Counted from the first letter of the stretch, positions 34,231 through 45,926 are shown. The stretch is 64,000 nt of DNA from Cephalotus follicularis (GCA_001972305.1 BDDD01000179.1:807346-871345), one strand, 5' to 3'. Notes: generated by a model not told the origin, from the letters alone. A program made the numbers and translations.

Positions 34231-34966
34231 TGGAAGCCCTAAACTTTTGTGTAAATGTTTGTTATAAATGATATTATAAAAGTGGCAAATTTGGGCTTAA
34301 GAGTTTCCTTATCCTTTGGGTCGAATTTGAACCTTAGGAAATAGGCAAGCCCGACTACTGTGGAATCATAAGCAACAAGTAGGGCAAGTTTCTAGAGTCT
34401 TCGCCGGGAAACACTTAAGATATTAGATGCCTGACTCCCTCTCATTCATTCATTCATTAATTCAAGTCTCCAAATCTAGAGAGAACGAGAGTGTGCGACA
34501 GAGAAAGAAGGAAAGAGAGAGTTCGATCCAGTAGTGAGATGCCGGGGAAATCAAAGATGTGAGGTGTCGGACGAGAAGAGAAGGCGTGCGAGTCTTCACC
34601 ATCATGGAACTCTTCGAAGACAAGGAGAGTTGAAGAAAGAGTTGACGAAATCCACTTAAGAAGGAGTCCTTAGACTCACAGCAGCAAAGATATTCCAGGA
34701 CTATGACTCAACAAATATCGAGGTAGGCTTTACTTATATACTTTATAATTATACACATTCTGCTTGAATGATGCGTGCAGCGATGAACTGCTAGATTGTA
34801 CAATTATAAATTGATAGATTGCACTGCTGTGAAACGGTTAGATGAATGACTAAGGATTTCCCTTAAGCTATGTGAGTTGGGATCGACCACTGGGGTTTAT
34901 GACACCCTTGGATCGAATGTTGATTGCCCGGTTTAGACTTGAGGTTCTGATGAGATGATTAATAGG
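34231..34966 (+). mobile_element. Element B 3' LTR, truncated
   Basis: Collinear with the first 735 bp of the B 5' LTR. It stops matching at 'gatgattaatag' (34966), where sequence of the E LTR begins. About 1.55 kb of LTR is missing. Confidence 0.85.
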
Positions 34967-36776
34967 TGAGTGCGCAAGATCAGATCGTCACACCCGTGTT
35001 GAGGGTTACAGGCTCTATAACATCTATGATCATTCTACGCTTAAAGTCCTGGCCAGGCACTAGGGAGATTGGATATGAGTGGTTTCCTGGGATGTCTCCC
35101 GATAGTCTCAGTGCGTTCATATAATTATAGTTATCGTGGCTTTACCTAGAGTTGACATTAATCCAAATCCTTGGCCGCGGTCGGAGCCAAGTATGATGAG
35201 GGATACATGACACATAAACTGATGACAGGATAAAGTATTGGTGATCTGGCTAACGTATGGTAGACATGGAACTTTGGCCCATGGATCCAGGGCATGATTG
35301 GAAATCATATCAGGGCTATTGTGATAGTCCTACTAGAACTTTGGGATGTTCTGGAAAACTTATCATGGTACCGGAACTCAACCAGACTTTTGGGTCCTGC
35401 CTGATATTGGAACATTTTGACATGTGTGGGACATATGCAATTTAGTGAGAGATTATCATATGGGAGATGTTACTTTGCTAGAGAGCATTCCATTTGCTGA
35501 ACATAACTCATTTCTTTTAAAATGAGTTCACGCATCACCATAAAGAAATGTTTTCAAGCAAAGGGTTGTTTGTTCTAACTAGTAAGTGCATTTGTGCATT
35601 TATTGGTAGAGAGAGCTCATGGACTTGTGGGCTTACTGGGGTTTGGATTTCCTATCCCATTGTGGGCTAAAATTGGGCCTTAAACATGCCATTGTATGGC
35701 CGGCCCAAATGTGTGCATTCATGGCCCAATTGTAAATAAGCATAGCCTACTATACTTGACTTTTCTGATGTAAATTTTATATGCATTTTGTAAAATGCTT
35801 ATCTTTCTTTCTCTCCAAGGCTTTGGCCAAATTTTTTCCTTGTGTTTGACCGCCCTTGCATGTGAAGAAAGAGAGATTTGGTTAGGAGTAAGTCTTGTCT
35901 TATTAGAATGTGTAAGAGATATTTTTTTTTATGACTTAAGTTATTACTTAAGTATAGACTTGATAAGCACACTCTAACCTTCTCATTCTTCTCACCCATG
36001 AAAAGCAAGCTCTCTCTTTTCTTCTCTTCTCTTCTCTCATTTTCCATCTCTTTTCTCTTCCATTAGAGAAATTAAAAAGAGCTTGAAGCTCTTTAAAGAG
36101 AAGAAGAACAAACCATCCTTCTCTCACCCTCCATAATCACTATAGGTGGAAATTGTTTTTACCCTGCATCCAATATTTACATATAGTGAAGATTAGATTA
36201 GGTTAAACACTTAGGCCTTCTACCTTCACATATGTTGCTACCATAAGCTTAAGGAACATCTTTGGTGGAGACACAAAGCTTGGAATCAATGTGTAGAGGG
36301 AGGACTTGAAGGAAAGAGTGAAAGAGTTGGGTAATGGCATCTAATCTTTCTTTCTTTTATTCCTTGTTTTTTGGTGGATGTATATTCGGGTTTTGGTCTA
36401 TGGTTTCATACCCTAGCTGAACCCTAGTGTTTCCATATGGGAACCCTGGCAAACCCTATGGATTTGAGCTTCTAGGGCACGGGTTTGAAGGTTTATGGAT
36501 TAAAGTTTTGGTGTGCAAACTCTAGCCCAATTTTGAGTGTGACCTAAGCTAGGGTTAATGAAACCCTAGCTCCACCAGCCCCCATATGTTGCTTGGAATG
36601 TCATGTTGGTTCAATTGAAAGCTACATTAGAGATCATAAGGCACATTGAGACAGTCATGAAAGTAGGATTTAGAATGTCACATTGCTTGGTGACTAGTTA
36701 GTTGAAATATTTTAAATGCGAACCCTAAACCCTAATTCCATGATTGCACGCTTCTGCATTAGAGCCCTTCTCAATA
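34967..36776 (+). mobile_element. Element E 3' LTR, 5'-truncated
   Basis: Collinear with 12316-14108 of the 5' LTR; the first roughly 690 bp are lost at the fusion with B's LTR. It ends CTTCTCAATA (5' copy CTTCTCAACA), followed by the CTTGG duplication at 36777-36781. Confidence 0.85.
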
Positions 36777-36781
36777 CTTGG
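36777..36781. repeat. Target-site duplication of element E, right copy (CTTGG)
   Basis: It matches 11622-11626. Beyond it H's RNase H/RT reading starts on the minus strand. Confidence 0.85.
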
Positions 36782-38020
36782 AGTCTGAGTTTGCAAGCAA
36801 AGATTACAACGGCATAAGCAAACTTCTCTATCTCTACATATTTGCTTTTCGCTTTGTTTAGAACTTTACTTGCATAATATAAAGGGCTTTTGCAATCTCC
36901 CTTATTATATAATCAGATTAGAACTAACCGCTCCTTCATCTAAACAAAGGTATAAAGAAAGGACGTCTCCTAAGTGAGGTTTAGTCATCATTGGTAGAGA
37001 AGTAAGGTATTACTTGAGCTGTAGAAAGGCTCTTTGACACTCGTCAGACAACACGAAACCCTCTGGATTCCTAAGCACCTTAAAGAACGAAAGGCACTTC
37101 TCTGTCATCTTGGGGATAAATCTGCTAAATGTTACAACTATGCCATTAAGCCTTTGAATTTCTTTAATGGTTTTGTGGGGAGCCATGCTCTGAATTCCCG
37201 AGGCCATTGGATACCATAAAACCCAAAAACTTCTAGAGATTACTCCCAAAGCACACTTTGTTAGATTCAGTTTTAACTTATATCGTCTCAGCACCTCGAA
37301 GGCCTCTCTAAGGTCCTCCACGTGAGATCTCTCATCTCTCGTTTTGACGAGCATATCATCCACATACACCTCCATATTGTTACCAATAAGGTCTTGGAAG
37401 ATCTTATTTACTAAACGTTGGTAAGTAGTTACTGCATTTTTTAGAGCAAAAGGCATCATTTTATAGCAATATGTACCTTCATCTATAATAAACGAAACAT
37501 TGTCTTCATCTGGAGGATACATTCTGATCTAGTTGTACCCTGAGGAAGCATCCATGAAGCTTAACAACTTGTGCCCTGAGGTAGCATCTAGCAGCTAATC
37601 ATTTTTTGGAAGAGGAAAATGATCCTTTGGGCAGGCTTTGTTTAGGTCTCTAAATTCAATGCATATCCTCCATTTAACATTAGCCTTTGTCACCATAACT
37701 ACATTTTCCATCCATGTGGCGTAATGCTCTTCCCTAATAAATCCAACCTTAATTAGTTTCTCCACTTCCTCTAGAATAGCAGCTTGCCTTTATGGAGAAA
37801 AATTCCTCCTCTTTTGTATGACTTGAGGATATACCCAGTTTGTGGACAATTACATTTGCACTGACCCCTGAAACATATTCTATAGACATCAAGCACATCC
37901 ATGTTATCCCTTAAGAATTGGATAACCTCTTTCTTCTCTGGGTCTTGTAATTTTGACCCAATGGGAAAGATATTGGTTTTGTCGGCTTTATCAACTGTCA
38001 CTTGGACAAGATCATCCATG
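36782..38020 (-). pseudogene. Element H reverse transcriptase and start of RNase H
   Basis: Read from about 38020 downward: the pre-RT linker, WRICIEFRDLNKACPKDHFPLP (about 37680-37620), then YPPDEDN... (37520), CYKMMPFALKNAVTTYQRLV, the intact catalytic loop E-V-Y-V-D-D-M-L-V-K-T (about 37376-37344), LNGIVVTFSRFI (37125), and RNase H fragments down to FACKLRLQ at 36782. Best-preserved frame 37522-37010. Stops in the upstream part and in RNase H make it a pseudogene. It closely parallels element G, so the Tat lineage is clear. Confidence 0.85.
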
Positions 38021-38640
38021 GGCTATGGTCTCTTTGGTTTGATTTCATCTTTGAAATTAACATTACAGATGGACAATGCCTTTTCTTTGCCTTTTTGTTT
38101 TACGACTGCAACTTGGCATTTCCTCGCAACTGTATGATCTCCTCCGATTTGGTCTACTCCACATTTAGTAGGAAATATAACGACCAAGTGTTTGGTTAAA
38201 GCTACAGTGCCCAAAAGGTTCAAACATGGTCATCCCAAAATTGCATTATAGGGACTAGGAGTATTCACCATAATAAACGTTACATCCGCGAGAGCCTTTC
38301 TCAGGGATTCTCCAATAATGACTGGAAGAGTGACTAATCCCATCGGCTATAGCACTTCTCCTAAAAAACCAATTAGAGGAGTCTTGACAGGCTTTGATTT
38401 TTCCTTTGAGATCTTTAATTGATCAAAGGCATGCTTATTTAAAATATCTGCAAGACTGCCCCCATCAATCAAGATTCTCTTTACTATGAATAGGTCCACA
38501 TTACATTCTATCATTAGATTTGACTGTGGTAACCATACTCCATCAAGATCATCGTCATTGAAGCTGATCAGGTCTTCAGATATGCCCACTTTTTGTCCTT
38601 TGGTTTGCACTGCCATAGTTGTTCTAGAGTATGCTTTTTG
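38021..38640 (-). pseudogene. Element H protease
   Basis: A frame at 38616-38347 reads RILIDGGSLADIL: D-G-G-S in place of D-S/T-G, a variant I associate with Tat-type elements (G has D-S-G-S). The next frame (38223-38023) covers the spacer before RT (MNLLGTVALTKHLVVIFPT, VARKCQ). It is separated from neighbouring parts by stops. Confidence 0.7.
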
Positions 38641-39030
38641 AAATGAACATCTCCGGCGAAGGAAGGACCACCCGAGATAGTATTGACTGTACCTTAAGGT
38701 TCTGTTGTGTTCCTATTATGTGTTTGTTCATCTCTGAACTCAGACCTCTGATCTCTATTAGGATTACCTTTAAATCATCCCAAATAACCTACTCCAATCA
38801 ACCTTTCAATCTCGTACTTCAAATGTCTGAATTCATTATTATCGTGACCATTCTCACAATGGTACTAATAGTATTTTGTTTGATCTCTCTTCTCTGGTGG
38901 GCCTCTCATCTTCTATGGCCATTTTACTGGCTCATTCTTGATTTCCAGAAGTATGTTTGCATATGACTCGGTCAATGGTGTATAATTCTCAAAACCTTTG
39001 AACTAAGGTTTTTGCTTCTCTGCCCTTTTA
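38641..39030 (-). pseudogene. Element H gag-pol spacer
   Basis: Degraded region between Gag's core and the protease, where G has its knuckle and linker. No intact knuckle was found; C-T-like remnants and many stops occur. Confidence 0.4.
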
Positions 39031-40345
39031 TTGAACTTATGTCAAGCATCATCCTTCGAGAGATCATCTCTATCTTTTATCTTTTTCTCTATGCCTTGTA
39101 CTAACCTGCTGGATTTGCTCCTTCAATTATCTTTCCATGCTCTGACATCCATAGCTTTCATTGCCTCATCTGCATTAATGTACTTCTCTGCTCTCCTTTG
39201 AAGGTCTTCCATGGTCTGTGGATGTTTCTTCCTAAAAGGGAATAGGAAGGGTGTCTTCTTCAGACCACTCAAGATCGCTGCAACAGCAATGGATGGTTCT
39301 AGATCTATGACCTGCAAAGACTCCTTATTGAAATGAGCCAAATATTGTCTTACACTTTCTTTATCTTTCTGCACTACATTCATCAAATGTGTAGAAGTCT
39401 TCCTCTATTTTCTACTATTTATGAATTTCATCACAAACAACTCACTAAGCTGAAACAACGAATGGATGGACTCTGGAGCTAATTTATTGTACGAGCCTAA
39501 GCAGCACCTGTCAGGGTCAAAAGGAATGCACGATAGAGGATTGCTTCCAAAACTAGGTGGACGAGCGTACTTGTACAGTAGAGACACACATGATCCATTG
39601 GATCCTTGGTTCTGACATACTTCTCTCTCACTAGTATCTTAAAAGTCATTGGAAGAGGTTATTTCATGCTTGATGGAATAAAGGGGTTGAGACTCATGTG
39701 TCTAAGCTCTGCCAAATAGCCTCCTCTATGCTCCGCATCTCTGATTCCACTGAACTTTCTCTCCATATCGGCGATCCACCTCTGCAACTGAGCAGTTTAT
39801 TTCCTAGTCCTGCTAGTGGCAGGGGATTGTTCCCTCCTAAGAGACCTTTATAGATTAGGTTGTTCTTCTAACCTATCATGAAGTCATGCTCTTCCCAGCC
39901 TATCGAAAACTGACCTACTAGGCTCTCTACCAACAGTCCTGCTATTATGAGATATATGATCATTCGAAAATTTATCTCCTACTATGTCATCAGTAGAATG
40001 AGCTTCTTCTTCCACATAATCAAGGACTTTAACATCTGAGGATTCTCTGCGATCAGTCTTTCTCATCCGAGAACCCCTATTTTTGTTCTTAGCCAACTGA
40101 GGAGGATTCCTGTGAAAATTGGGGATGTTCTTCTCCCTTGCTTCTTGGGCAATTTGTTGCAATGATTGTGAGATATCTTCAATATGGTGAAGCAACTGGT
40201 TAAACTATGCTATAATAAAAGGAACATCCCTAGGTTGGTTCTGTTGTTCTTGTTGATTTTGATTCGATAGATTCTGCTAAACTTGTTGGTCCTACTGAAC
40301 CTCTAGGTTTTGCTAGTTATAAGTGTTAATTCTTCTACGAGGCAT
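39031..40345 (-). pseudogene. Element H gag
   Basis: ATG at 40345 starts MPRRRINTYN, comparable to G's MPPRKN start, 39 bp downstream of the primer site. A glutamine-rich N-terminus with stops, a middle frame (40195-39884), then the Gag core (ELFVMKFINSRK at 39440-39405; VRQYLAHFNKESLQVIDLEPS at 39355-39295; RRAEKYINADEAM at 39205-39165). G carries the same landmarks (LRDYLTRFNKESLTVKDLEPS). Stops and shifts make it a pseudogene. Confidence 0.8.
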
Positions 40346-40383
40346 TTTTCAAAAAGTATAAATCTTGCGAAACAGAACGATCC

Positions 40384-40402
40384 TTCCCACAGACGACGTC
40401 AA
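40384..40402 (-). other. Primer binding site of element H
   Basis: On the minus strand TTGACGTCGTCTGTGGGAA, 4 bp from the LTR end, nearly the same as G's site at 45884-45901. Confidence 0.75.
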
Positions 40403-40406
40403 CTAT

Positions 40407-40872
40407 TGATGCAAGAAACTGGATACTCGATCAACACAAAATCTAGCAATGAAAGTCTTATATCCCTCAACCTGCAGGATACATGGAAACCATAAACGTG
40501 TACGGAGGAGGACTCCAAGAACATCCTTCAATGTTTAAGTCAACACAGGGAAAAACAAAATTGTATAAAACTCTAAAGAACATAGAAATTGCTCGAGAGT
40601 CTTAGAGTTGGAACCTGGTGTGTATATATTAAGGTCATATTTATAGTAATTTAGGTAGGGCTGCCTTGTAGATTCGTGGTTGACTTCAAATTATGAGTGG
40701 ATTGGGATAATTTCCCTTTATTTGAGTCTTAGGAGGATCCTGCCTCTTTTATTTTTTGGATTGACATTAACTTCTTCTTCAAGAAGAAATTTTCCTGAGA
40801 TCCTCTTTAATAGTTAATGAGATTTAATACAGTACATTCCTAGTTATTATTGTCTAGTTTTCCCTCGCGACA
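40407..40872 (-). mobile_element. Element H 5' LTR (466 bp)
   Basis: On the minus strand it starts TGTCGCGAGGGAAAAC and ends TTGCATCA, then the primer site. The TATAAATA box lies at 40645-40638 (minus). Its partner 3' LTR is not in the window, so the right boundary rests on the TG end and LTR logic. Confidence 0.65.
40638..40645 (-). promoter_or_regulatory. TATA box in LTR H
   Basis: TATAAATA on the minus strand, about 230 bp from the LTR start. The same octamer occurs in the LTRs of G and I. Confidence 0.6.
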
Positions 40873-41081
40873 TATTATGATTGGTTGAAAAATTTAACCC
40901 GTATCAAATGTCAAGCATACTCATTTTTCTATAATTTTCTAATTCATAGTTTGCTATTGCAATGGAGATTTTATAACAAAAATCCATCCTAAATCTAACT
41001 TAAAATTTCTATTAAAAAAATGTAATTTCTATGAAGTGAAGTTATAGATCGATAACATTAAAAAAGATGACCAATGCTTAC

Positions 41082-41154
41082 TTGGAAGGCATCTAGTAGT
41101 GTCTTTTCTTCTGGTACACGAAATTGTGTGCTACCAAGTTGTTCATTGATTTCT
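41082..41154 (-). CDS. Host gene exon b (unidentified plant protein)
   Basis: A 73-nt minus-strand exon bounded by an acceptor (ctcacag) and a donor (GTAAGC). It supplies one base plus 24 open codons, including EINEQLGSTQFRVPEEK. The reading phase continues exactly from exon a at 41261-41381. The next intron is cut by the H LTR at 40872, so following exons are lost to view. I do not recognise the protein with confidence; it faintly recalls small EF-hand-like plant proteins. Confidence 0.5.
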
Positions 41155-41260
41155 CTGTGAGAAGGATTGATATATTAATGGACTAAAATTTATCACTCGA
41201 TGTTGATAAGTGGTGCATAATAAGTGGCCAAAAAATTACATGGTGAGGCAAGATTTATAC

Positions 41261-41381
41261 TCAATAATTGTACATAATTGTCGATAGAATTCAACGTCGG
41301 TCCATTCTTTGGAGTTTTTGAAATGCTTGTCATAGGATCTATTTATTATATCACTTATCTCTTCATTCTTTAGGGCATTTC
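41261..41381 (-). CDS. Host gene exon a (unidentified plant protein)
   Basis: A 121-nt minus-strand exon after an acceptor (tcaatgcag) and before a donor (GTATAA). It holds 39 full open codons, with 2 nt of split codon at each end, including NALKNEEISDIINRSYDKHF and EWTDVEFYRQLC. The 106-nt intron to exon b keeps phase. Charged helical residues and no retroelement similarity suggest a host gene, possibly now a pseudogene because H is inserted downstream. No upstream exon was found between 41.4 and 42.2 kb. Confidence 0.5.
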
Positions 41382-42165
41382 CTGCATTGATAATGGTGCA
41401 TAATAAGTGGCCAAAACAACCTATATTACATACAATGTAAGACTTAGACCTAATATTCGAATTTTATGAAAACACGGGATTACATGAAAATTTTCACCAT
41501 TGACTAGTTAATATCTCAAATAATATAGAGTTTTACTCTTGTAACGTAATATCAAGATCTATCCAATATTTGGTGCACGAAACCTACACGATGTAACATT
41601 CATCATTAATTAGCTTGTCTTTGGAAATAATATTTTTGCAAAAATCTTACTATATCTAACATTATTTGGTTTTTGGGGGGTGGCATCCCTTTAGGATTTC
41701 GTCACTCATGTGACAAAAAACCTAGTAATTAAAGATAGAGAGTTCGTCATGATCTGCTTCCTACATTAGTAGTGTATTAGAGAGATTTTGGGACAAGTCT
41801 TACAAGTATGAGAATAATTTTCACATATATATCTCAAGATACTTCTCTCGTTTGATCTTTGACGTCCTTATCATGGAGGGGCTAAATCAGATACCATGAC
41901 AAGCTCATGACCAGTCTTGAATGACCATGCATCCACATGATAGTGGATCTGAGTCTACTATGATGCCATCTATAATGACGAATCACAAATCTATAAGCTA
42001 TTGTCTGTTTTTGGTTCAAATGGTGGTTCAAATGTGTCACACATGGCCTTGTATCCCGCACGGTTTTGTCATCAAAAGGCACACACAAGTTCAAAAAATG
42101 TTTATCACCTGTACCAAATATCTCTGCATCCACTAGCGGAACCAAATATGAGTCTGACTAGTGGT
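41382..42165. other. Flanking DNA without recognisable gene
   Basis: AT-rich sequence between the exon pair and the LTR of element I. The minus-strand open frame at 41882-42145 has no recognisable motif. It may be host intron or intergenic DNA. Confidence 0.4.
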
Positions 42166-43009
42166 TGATGCCACCACCGAGTTTTATATAAAAACATAAT
42201 TTGATGTGTTAAGTTCATTTTTATCCTTCGAACTTGTGTGAGCAAGTCTCTCATGGAAATATCAACTAGTGTATATTTACAGTGCCATCAGAAAGCCTCA
42301 CATGGCAATATTAGCTAGTATATATAGTGTATGATTTTGTGTCAACAATGATGTTTGTATGTCTTCACCATGATAGGGTGTTTTTTGAGCACCAAAGATA
42401 TTGAATCTGAGACTTGTGATACAAAGTAAAGGGTGACAAAGCATCTCAAAGTTGTCCTCAGGATTACTCTCCAACGGTCAAGTAAGTACAAGACATCGGA
42501 GTGATTAAGCCTAAAATAGTAGGTACCGAGGTAAAATCTGTGGTTAAAGGGTTTTCTAGAGAGAGACATGTTGTACATATAGAGTGAGAATGTCAGGAAT
42601 CCCCTCAAAAGGACAAAAACGCACTATTTATAGCTTACACTGCATGTCAGAATGACATGTTCACCCTCCTAGGATATCTTCCACTTTCCTTATGTGTGTT
42701 CCCTTAAGGTCTCAACTATAGTTGTGGCATGGACGGTTACTTCTCAACTTCCTTGGAGAATCACCACATTTGTCAAGCGGCGTTACCAAGGATCATGAAA
42801 ATGAAACAGGCAAGACCCTTTATTCTTCCTCGATGTCCGGGGTCTAAGATCTAGTCCTCAACATATCCTCCCAGGATCGAGACTGAACGGTTCTTCGAGG
42901 TTTCGAGGCTGACTTCTGGAATGAGGCTCTTCTCGGGACCTAGGCTGTCTTTCGATGGGTGATTCCTCTCGTTATCATATGGACACTAGTTGCTTCTTGA
43001 TTTCCATCA
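42166..43009 (-). mobile_element. Element I 3' LTR (844 bp)
   Basis: On the minus strand it starts TGATGGAAATCAAG after a purine tract (AGTAGGGGCC) and ends GGTGGCATCA, with the same CATCA end as LTR H. TATAAATA at 42632-42625 (minus). Its orientation agrees with the plus-strand antisense gene to its right, the Tat arrangement. The partner LTR is not seen. Confidence 0.55.
42625..42632 (-). promoter_or_regulatory. TATA box in LTR I
   Basis: TATAAATA on the minus strand inside the 844-bp LTR. Confidence 0.5.
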
Positions 43010-43293
43010 AAAGGCCCCTACTTCAAGAATGTACAAGTGACACTTGTTTTTTTTTTGGAAGTAGAAGATTGTCTAAGGTGTCCAAAGTTGCAGAATTTTG
43101 AGAACATAACCGAGAACTGGAAAGCTAGTAATTTATCATGGAAATTCATGATCCTCTTGACTCCTCCAAGGAAAGGACTAGAAAGCTAGCAAACAGTCTC
43201 GGTTTTTAGAGATTCCCCATTCTCGTGATACGTTGGACTCGATTTTCACTAACCGAGCATTGGCAATCTAACAATTGATCTCTGTAATCCGAG

Positions 43294-43679
43294 TTGTTTC
43301 TCAATTCGATAACCTTAAAGACTTATTATCAACCGAGACCTCCTAGATTCAATATTTGATTTATTCGAGCGCTAGAAACCTAGCCCCTAGTCTCGATAAT
43401 GCGAGATCTTTAATCTATTTTTCTTGGAATTTTAAGATGCACCGAGGGTAATGACCAACTTTTTGGAGAGAAGGATTTTTGGGCCATTGTTTCTCAATTC
43501 GATAACCTTAGAGACTTATTATCAACCGAGACCTCCTGGATTCAAATTTGATTTATTCGAGCACTAGAAACCTAGCCCCTAGTCTCGATAATGCGAGATC
43601 TTTAATCTATTTTTCTTGGAATTTTAAGATGCACCGAGGGTAATGACCAACTTTTTGGCGTGAAGGATTTTTGGGCCAT
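43294..43679 (+). repeat. 193-bp tandem duplication
   Basis: Two direct copies (43294-43486 and 43487-43679) start 'ttgtttctcaattcgataacctta' and end 'ggatttttgggcca'; only a few differences. It lies between LTR I and the antisense gene, upstream of its TATA box. Confidence 0.9.
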
Positions 43680-43803
43680 CAGTCCTTGGGCCTTGTTCGA
43701 TCCTTCAAAACCCTTGTTTTAAGAAATTTCTTGGCCGAAGAGAGTGGCTTGGCTTTTGGAGGGAAGGGTTTTCATTGGATGGGCAACGAAGAGTCACCGA
43801 TTT

Positions 43804-43813
43804 TATATATAAG
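43804..43813 (+). promoter_or_regulatory. TATA box of element I's antisense gene
   Basis: TATATATAAG, about 130 bp upstream of the first ATG cluster (43942). Followed by a TC-rich leader. Confidence 0.5.
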
Positions 43814-43941
43814 TTTCAATTCTTCTCAGTTGCGGACATTTCATCCTTTTCTCTCCGTTCTGTCTAGAATCAATAAAACCTCCAACCTCGCTCTAAAATT
43901 GCTTATACCCTCAGCCCTTTTTCAACGTCTTCATTCTAGTT

Positions 43942-44892
43942 TATGGTGACCATGTTTTCTTAGTCAACTTCTACAGAAGCGTCTTAGATCTATGAAAATG
44001 GTACCGAGTCTGAGAGTGTGCAACAAACAGATCCCTCAACGGCACTGTTAGACCATGGTGGCGAAGATCAGGTTTTAGATCATATAGGTGAATGGCATGA
44101 CACTATACCCAACTCCTCTACAAGTTGACCAAATGGTTCCTTTGGTGCTGCTATTTCATGTAAGGGTGAATCCTCAAGTTCAGATGACTCCTCAGCTGCT
44201 TTGATCAATAGACCCCAGAATTTGATGCTGGGAATGATCCAAATCTTAAAGGGGATGAAGTAGAAGATGTGGGGTACAATATTGTGGCCGAGGAACATTA
44301 CACTCGAAATATCTCATCAACGTTGTCAGGAAATGAGCTTGACAAAATCAGGATCACCTTTGGAATTCCAACCCAGGTGTTCATTTATATTCCACCCAAG
44401 AATAAGGGGGTTCCAATACGCTCTTCAAAGGTCTTCCCCTGTTATGCTAAGGCACTTCGGTCAGGGTTACGTATTCCGATCCCCGACTTTGTGTTTCCTG
44501 TACTCGTCTATTACAAGGTTCACACTTATTACCTGGCTCCCAATTCCTGGAGGTTTGTGAGTGGTTTTCTCTACCTCTGCAAGATCACTAAAGTTTATCC
44601 CTCCATACACATCTTTCTTCAATCTTGCAAATCAACCCAAAAAATTTGGTGGTGGTTTTTTTTTTCTTTTGAAGAACTGACCAAAGCTACCGAGTTTTCT
44701 TGGTGATTTCGCCAACTCTATAAAGGGATGGAAGAATAAGTTCTTCTTTGTTGAGGGTGTGGGGGGATGGACTCGCCCTAATCCGTGGAAAATTTGTACT
44801 TCCCCAAAGGAGAATGAATCGCCTTTTATGTCTGAGGGTGGAAACAATGTTCAAGGCAAATTGCTTGCAAAGTTCTATCCCGGTAAAGATAG
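43942..44892 (+). pseudogene. Element I antisense gene (PF04195-like), 5' part
   Basis: The ATG region at 43942-43952 is followed by early stops. The family domain is clear from 44269: GLRIPIPDFVFPVL, YLAPNSWRFVSGFLYLC. After a frameshift near the T-run at about 44651-44663 it continues with GWKNKFFFVEGVGGWTRPNPW (44727-44790) up to KFYPGKD at 44892, where element G interrupts it. It runs opposite to its own element (LTR at left on the minus strand). Its role in the element is unknown; extra antisense genes are a known trait of the Tat lineage. Confidence 0.75.
44888..44892. repeat. Target-site duplication of element G, left copy (GATAG)
   Basis: GATAG at 44888-44892 and 53037-53041, exactly at the outer edges of the two LTRs. 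Confidence 0.95.
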
Positions 44893-45881
44893 TGATATGG
44901 GGAAAAATCAAGTTAAATTTTAAGGCAACACGCGTCCTCATCCAAGAGCTACCAGGTGTCCAAGTGACTCAATAATTAGTGAACTAGAAACAGAGGAAGT
45001 CAGATAGTCAAGAAGGCAATAATATAAGGAGGACTTCTCCTCGGCATAAGTGCCGAGGTCGCACCCAATGATTCCAGTACAAAGATCATCCTCCTCGGCA
45101 CCAGGTCCGAGGACACCATTTGAAGCAACTCTGCTGAGGACACCCTCGGCCACATAACAGACCATCTATTTCAAGTGCAAATCTATAGAAGCAGAAGACT
45201 ACATCCAAGGTGTAAGGGCTGAGGACTCCCTCAGCCCAGAAAATCTACCAGACACTCACTATACAGAAACTATCAAGCTCCTCCTCGGCCATATTCAAAC
45301 TACATTTGTCCTCGGACTAATGAAGACCATGACCTCGGCAGCATTAACATAGTTCCTTTTACAGTCTTGCAAACGGAGGACCTCAACCTTATCTATGGGA
45401 TAAGGGGATTAACTTCAACAGATTTCACGGGATCTGCACTTATCCAAACAAGAAGATAAGATAGGGATAACCATCAACAAGGAAAGGAGATAATCAAGGA
45501 GACGATAAAGGAAAGAAGAGATAATTCAGGTGGAGAGAAGGGAAATCCCGAGATCCTCGGAATTTCCTTAGGGGACAGCCATCAACTCCGAATTTCATGC
45601 TCTATCAGTTACCTAACACCACTATAAATACAAGTTCAATAGACTGAACAAAGGTCAGCAATTTTTACATTCAAGAGAACCTTATTTTCTCTGCACTTTG
45701 TCTAACTTGAGCGTCGGAGTGTCCCCGGGAGAACAACCTCATGGGCTTCCACCATTTCTGTTACCTTGTGTAGGGATCCGAGATCAACATCTTCCTCAAG
45801 GCATCAGTGACAAGCGTTTCTCTTAACAAATAAAAGTCCTCCACGTAGGATACTATTGAGAGAAGGATTTCTGTGTCAACA
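44893..45881 (+). mobile_element. Element G 5' LTR
   Basis: TGATATGGGGAAAA to GTGTCAACA, 989 bp. TATAAATA at 45623-45630. Several 'ctcggcc' and 'ccgagg' motifs lie in U3. Same length as the 3' LTR. Confidence 0.95.
45623..45630 (+). promoter_or_regulatory. TATA box in G 5' LTR
   Basis: TATAAATA, 730 bp into the LTR, at the identical offset in the 3' LTR (52778-52785). It would drive the genomic RNA. Confidence 0.7.
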
Positions 45882-45883
45882 GT

Positions 45884-45901
45884 TGGCGTCGTCTTTGGGA
45901 A
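45884..45901 (+). other. Primer binding site of element G
   Basis: TGGCGTCGTCTTTGGGAA, 2 bp after the LTR. It is of the TGGCG-type used by Tat elements, unlike the initiator-Met sites of B, C and E. The exact tRNA is not decided. Confidence 0.75.
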
Positions 45902-45926
45902 ACGCTACAAAAAGTCATCAACAACC

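Noticed and set aside
41882..42145. 87-codon minus-strand frame as a host gene
   Set aside because: No motif, no splice context and no continuity with the exon pair at 41.1-41.4 kb.
45873..45926. Upstream in-frame start for G's gag-pol
   Set aside because: This ATG lies in the LTR end and reads through the primer site; the ATG at 45927 with MPPRKN matches the start of H's gag (MPRRRI).
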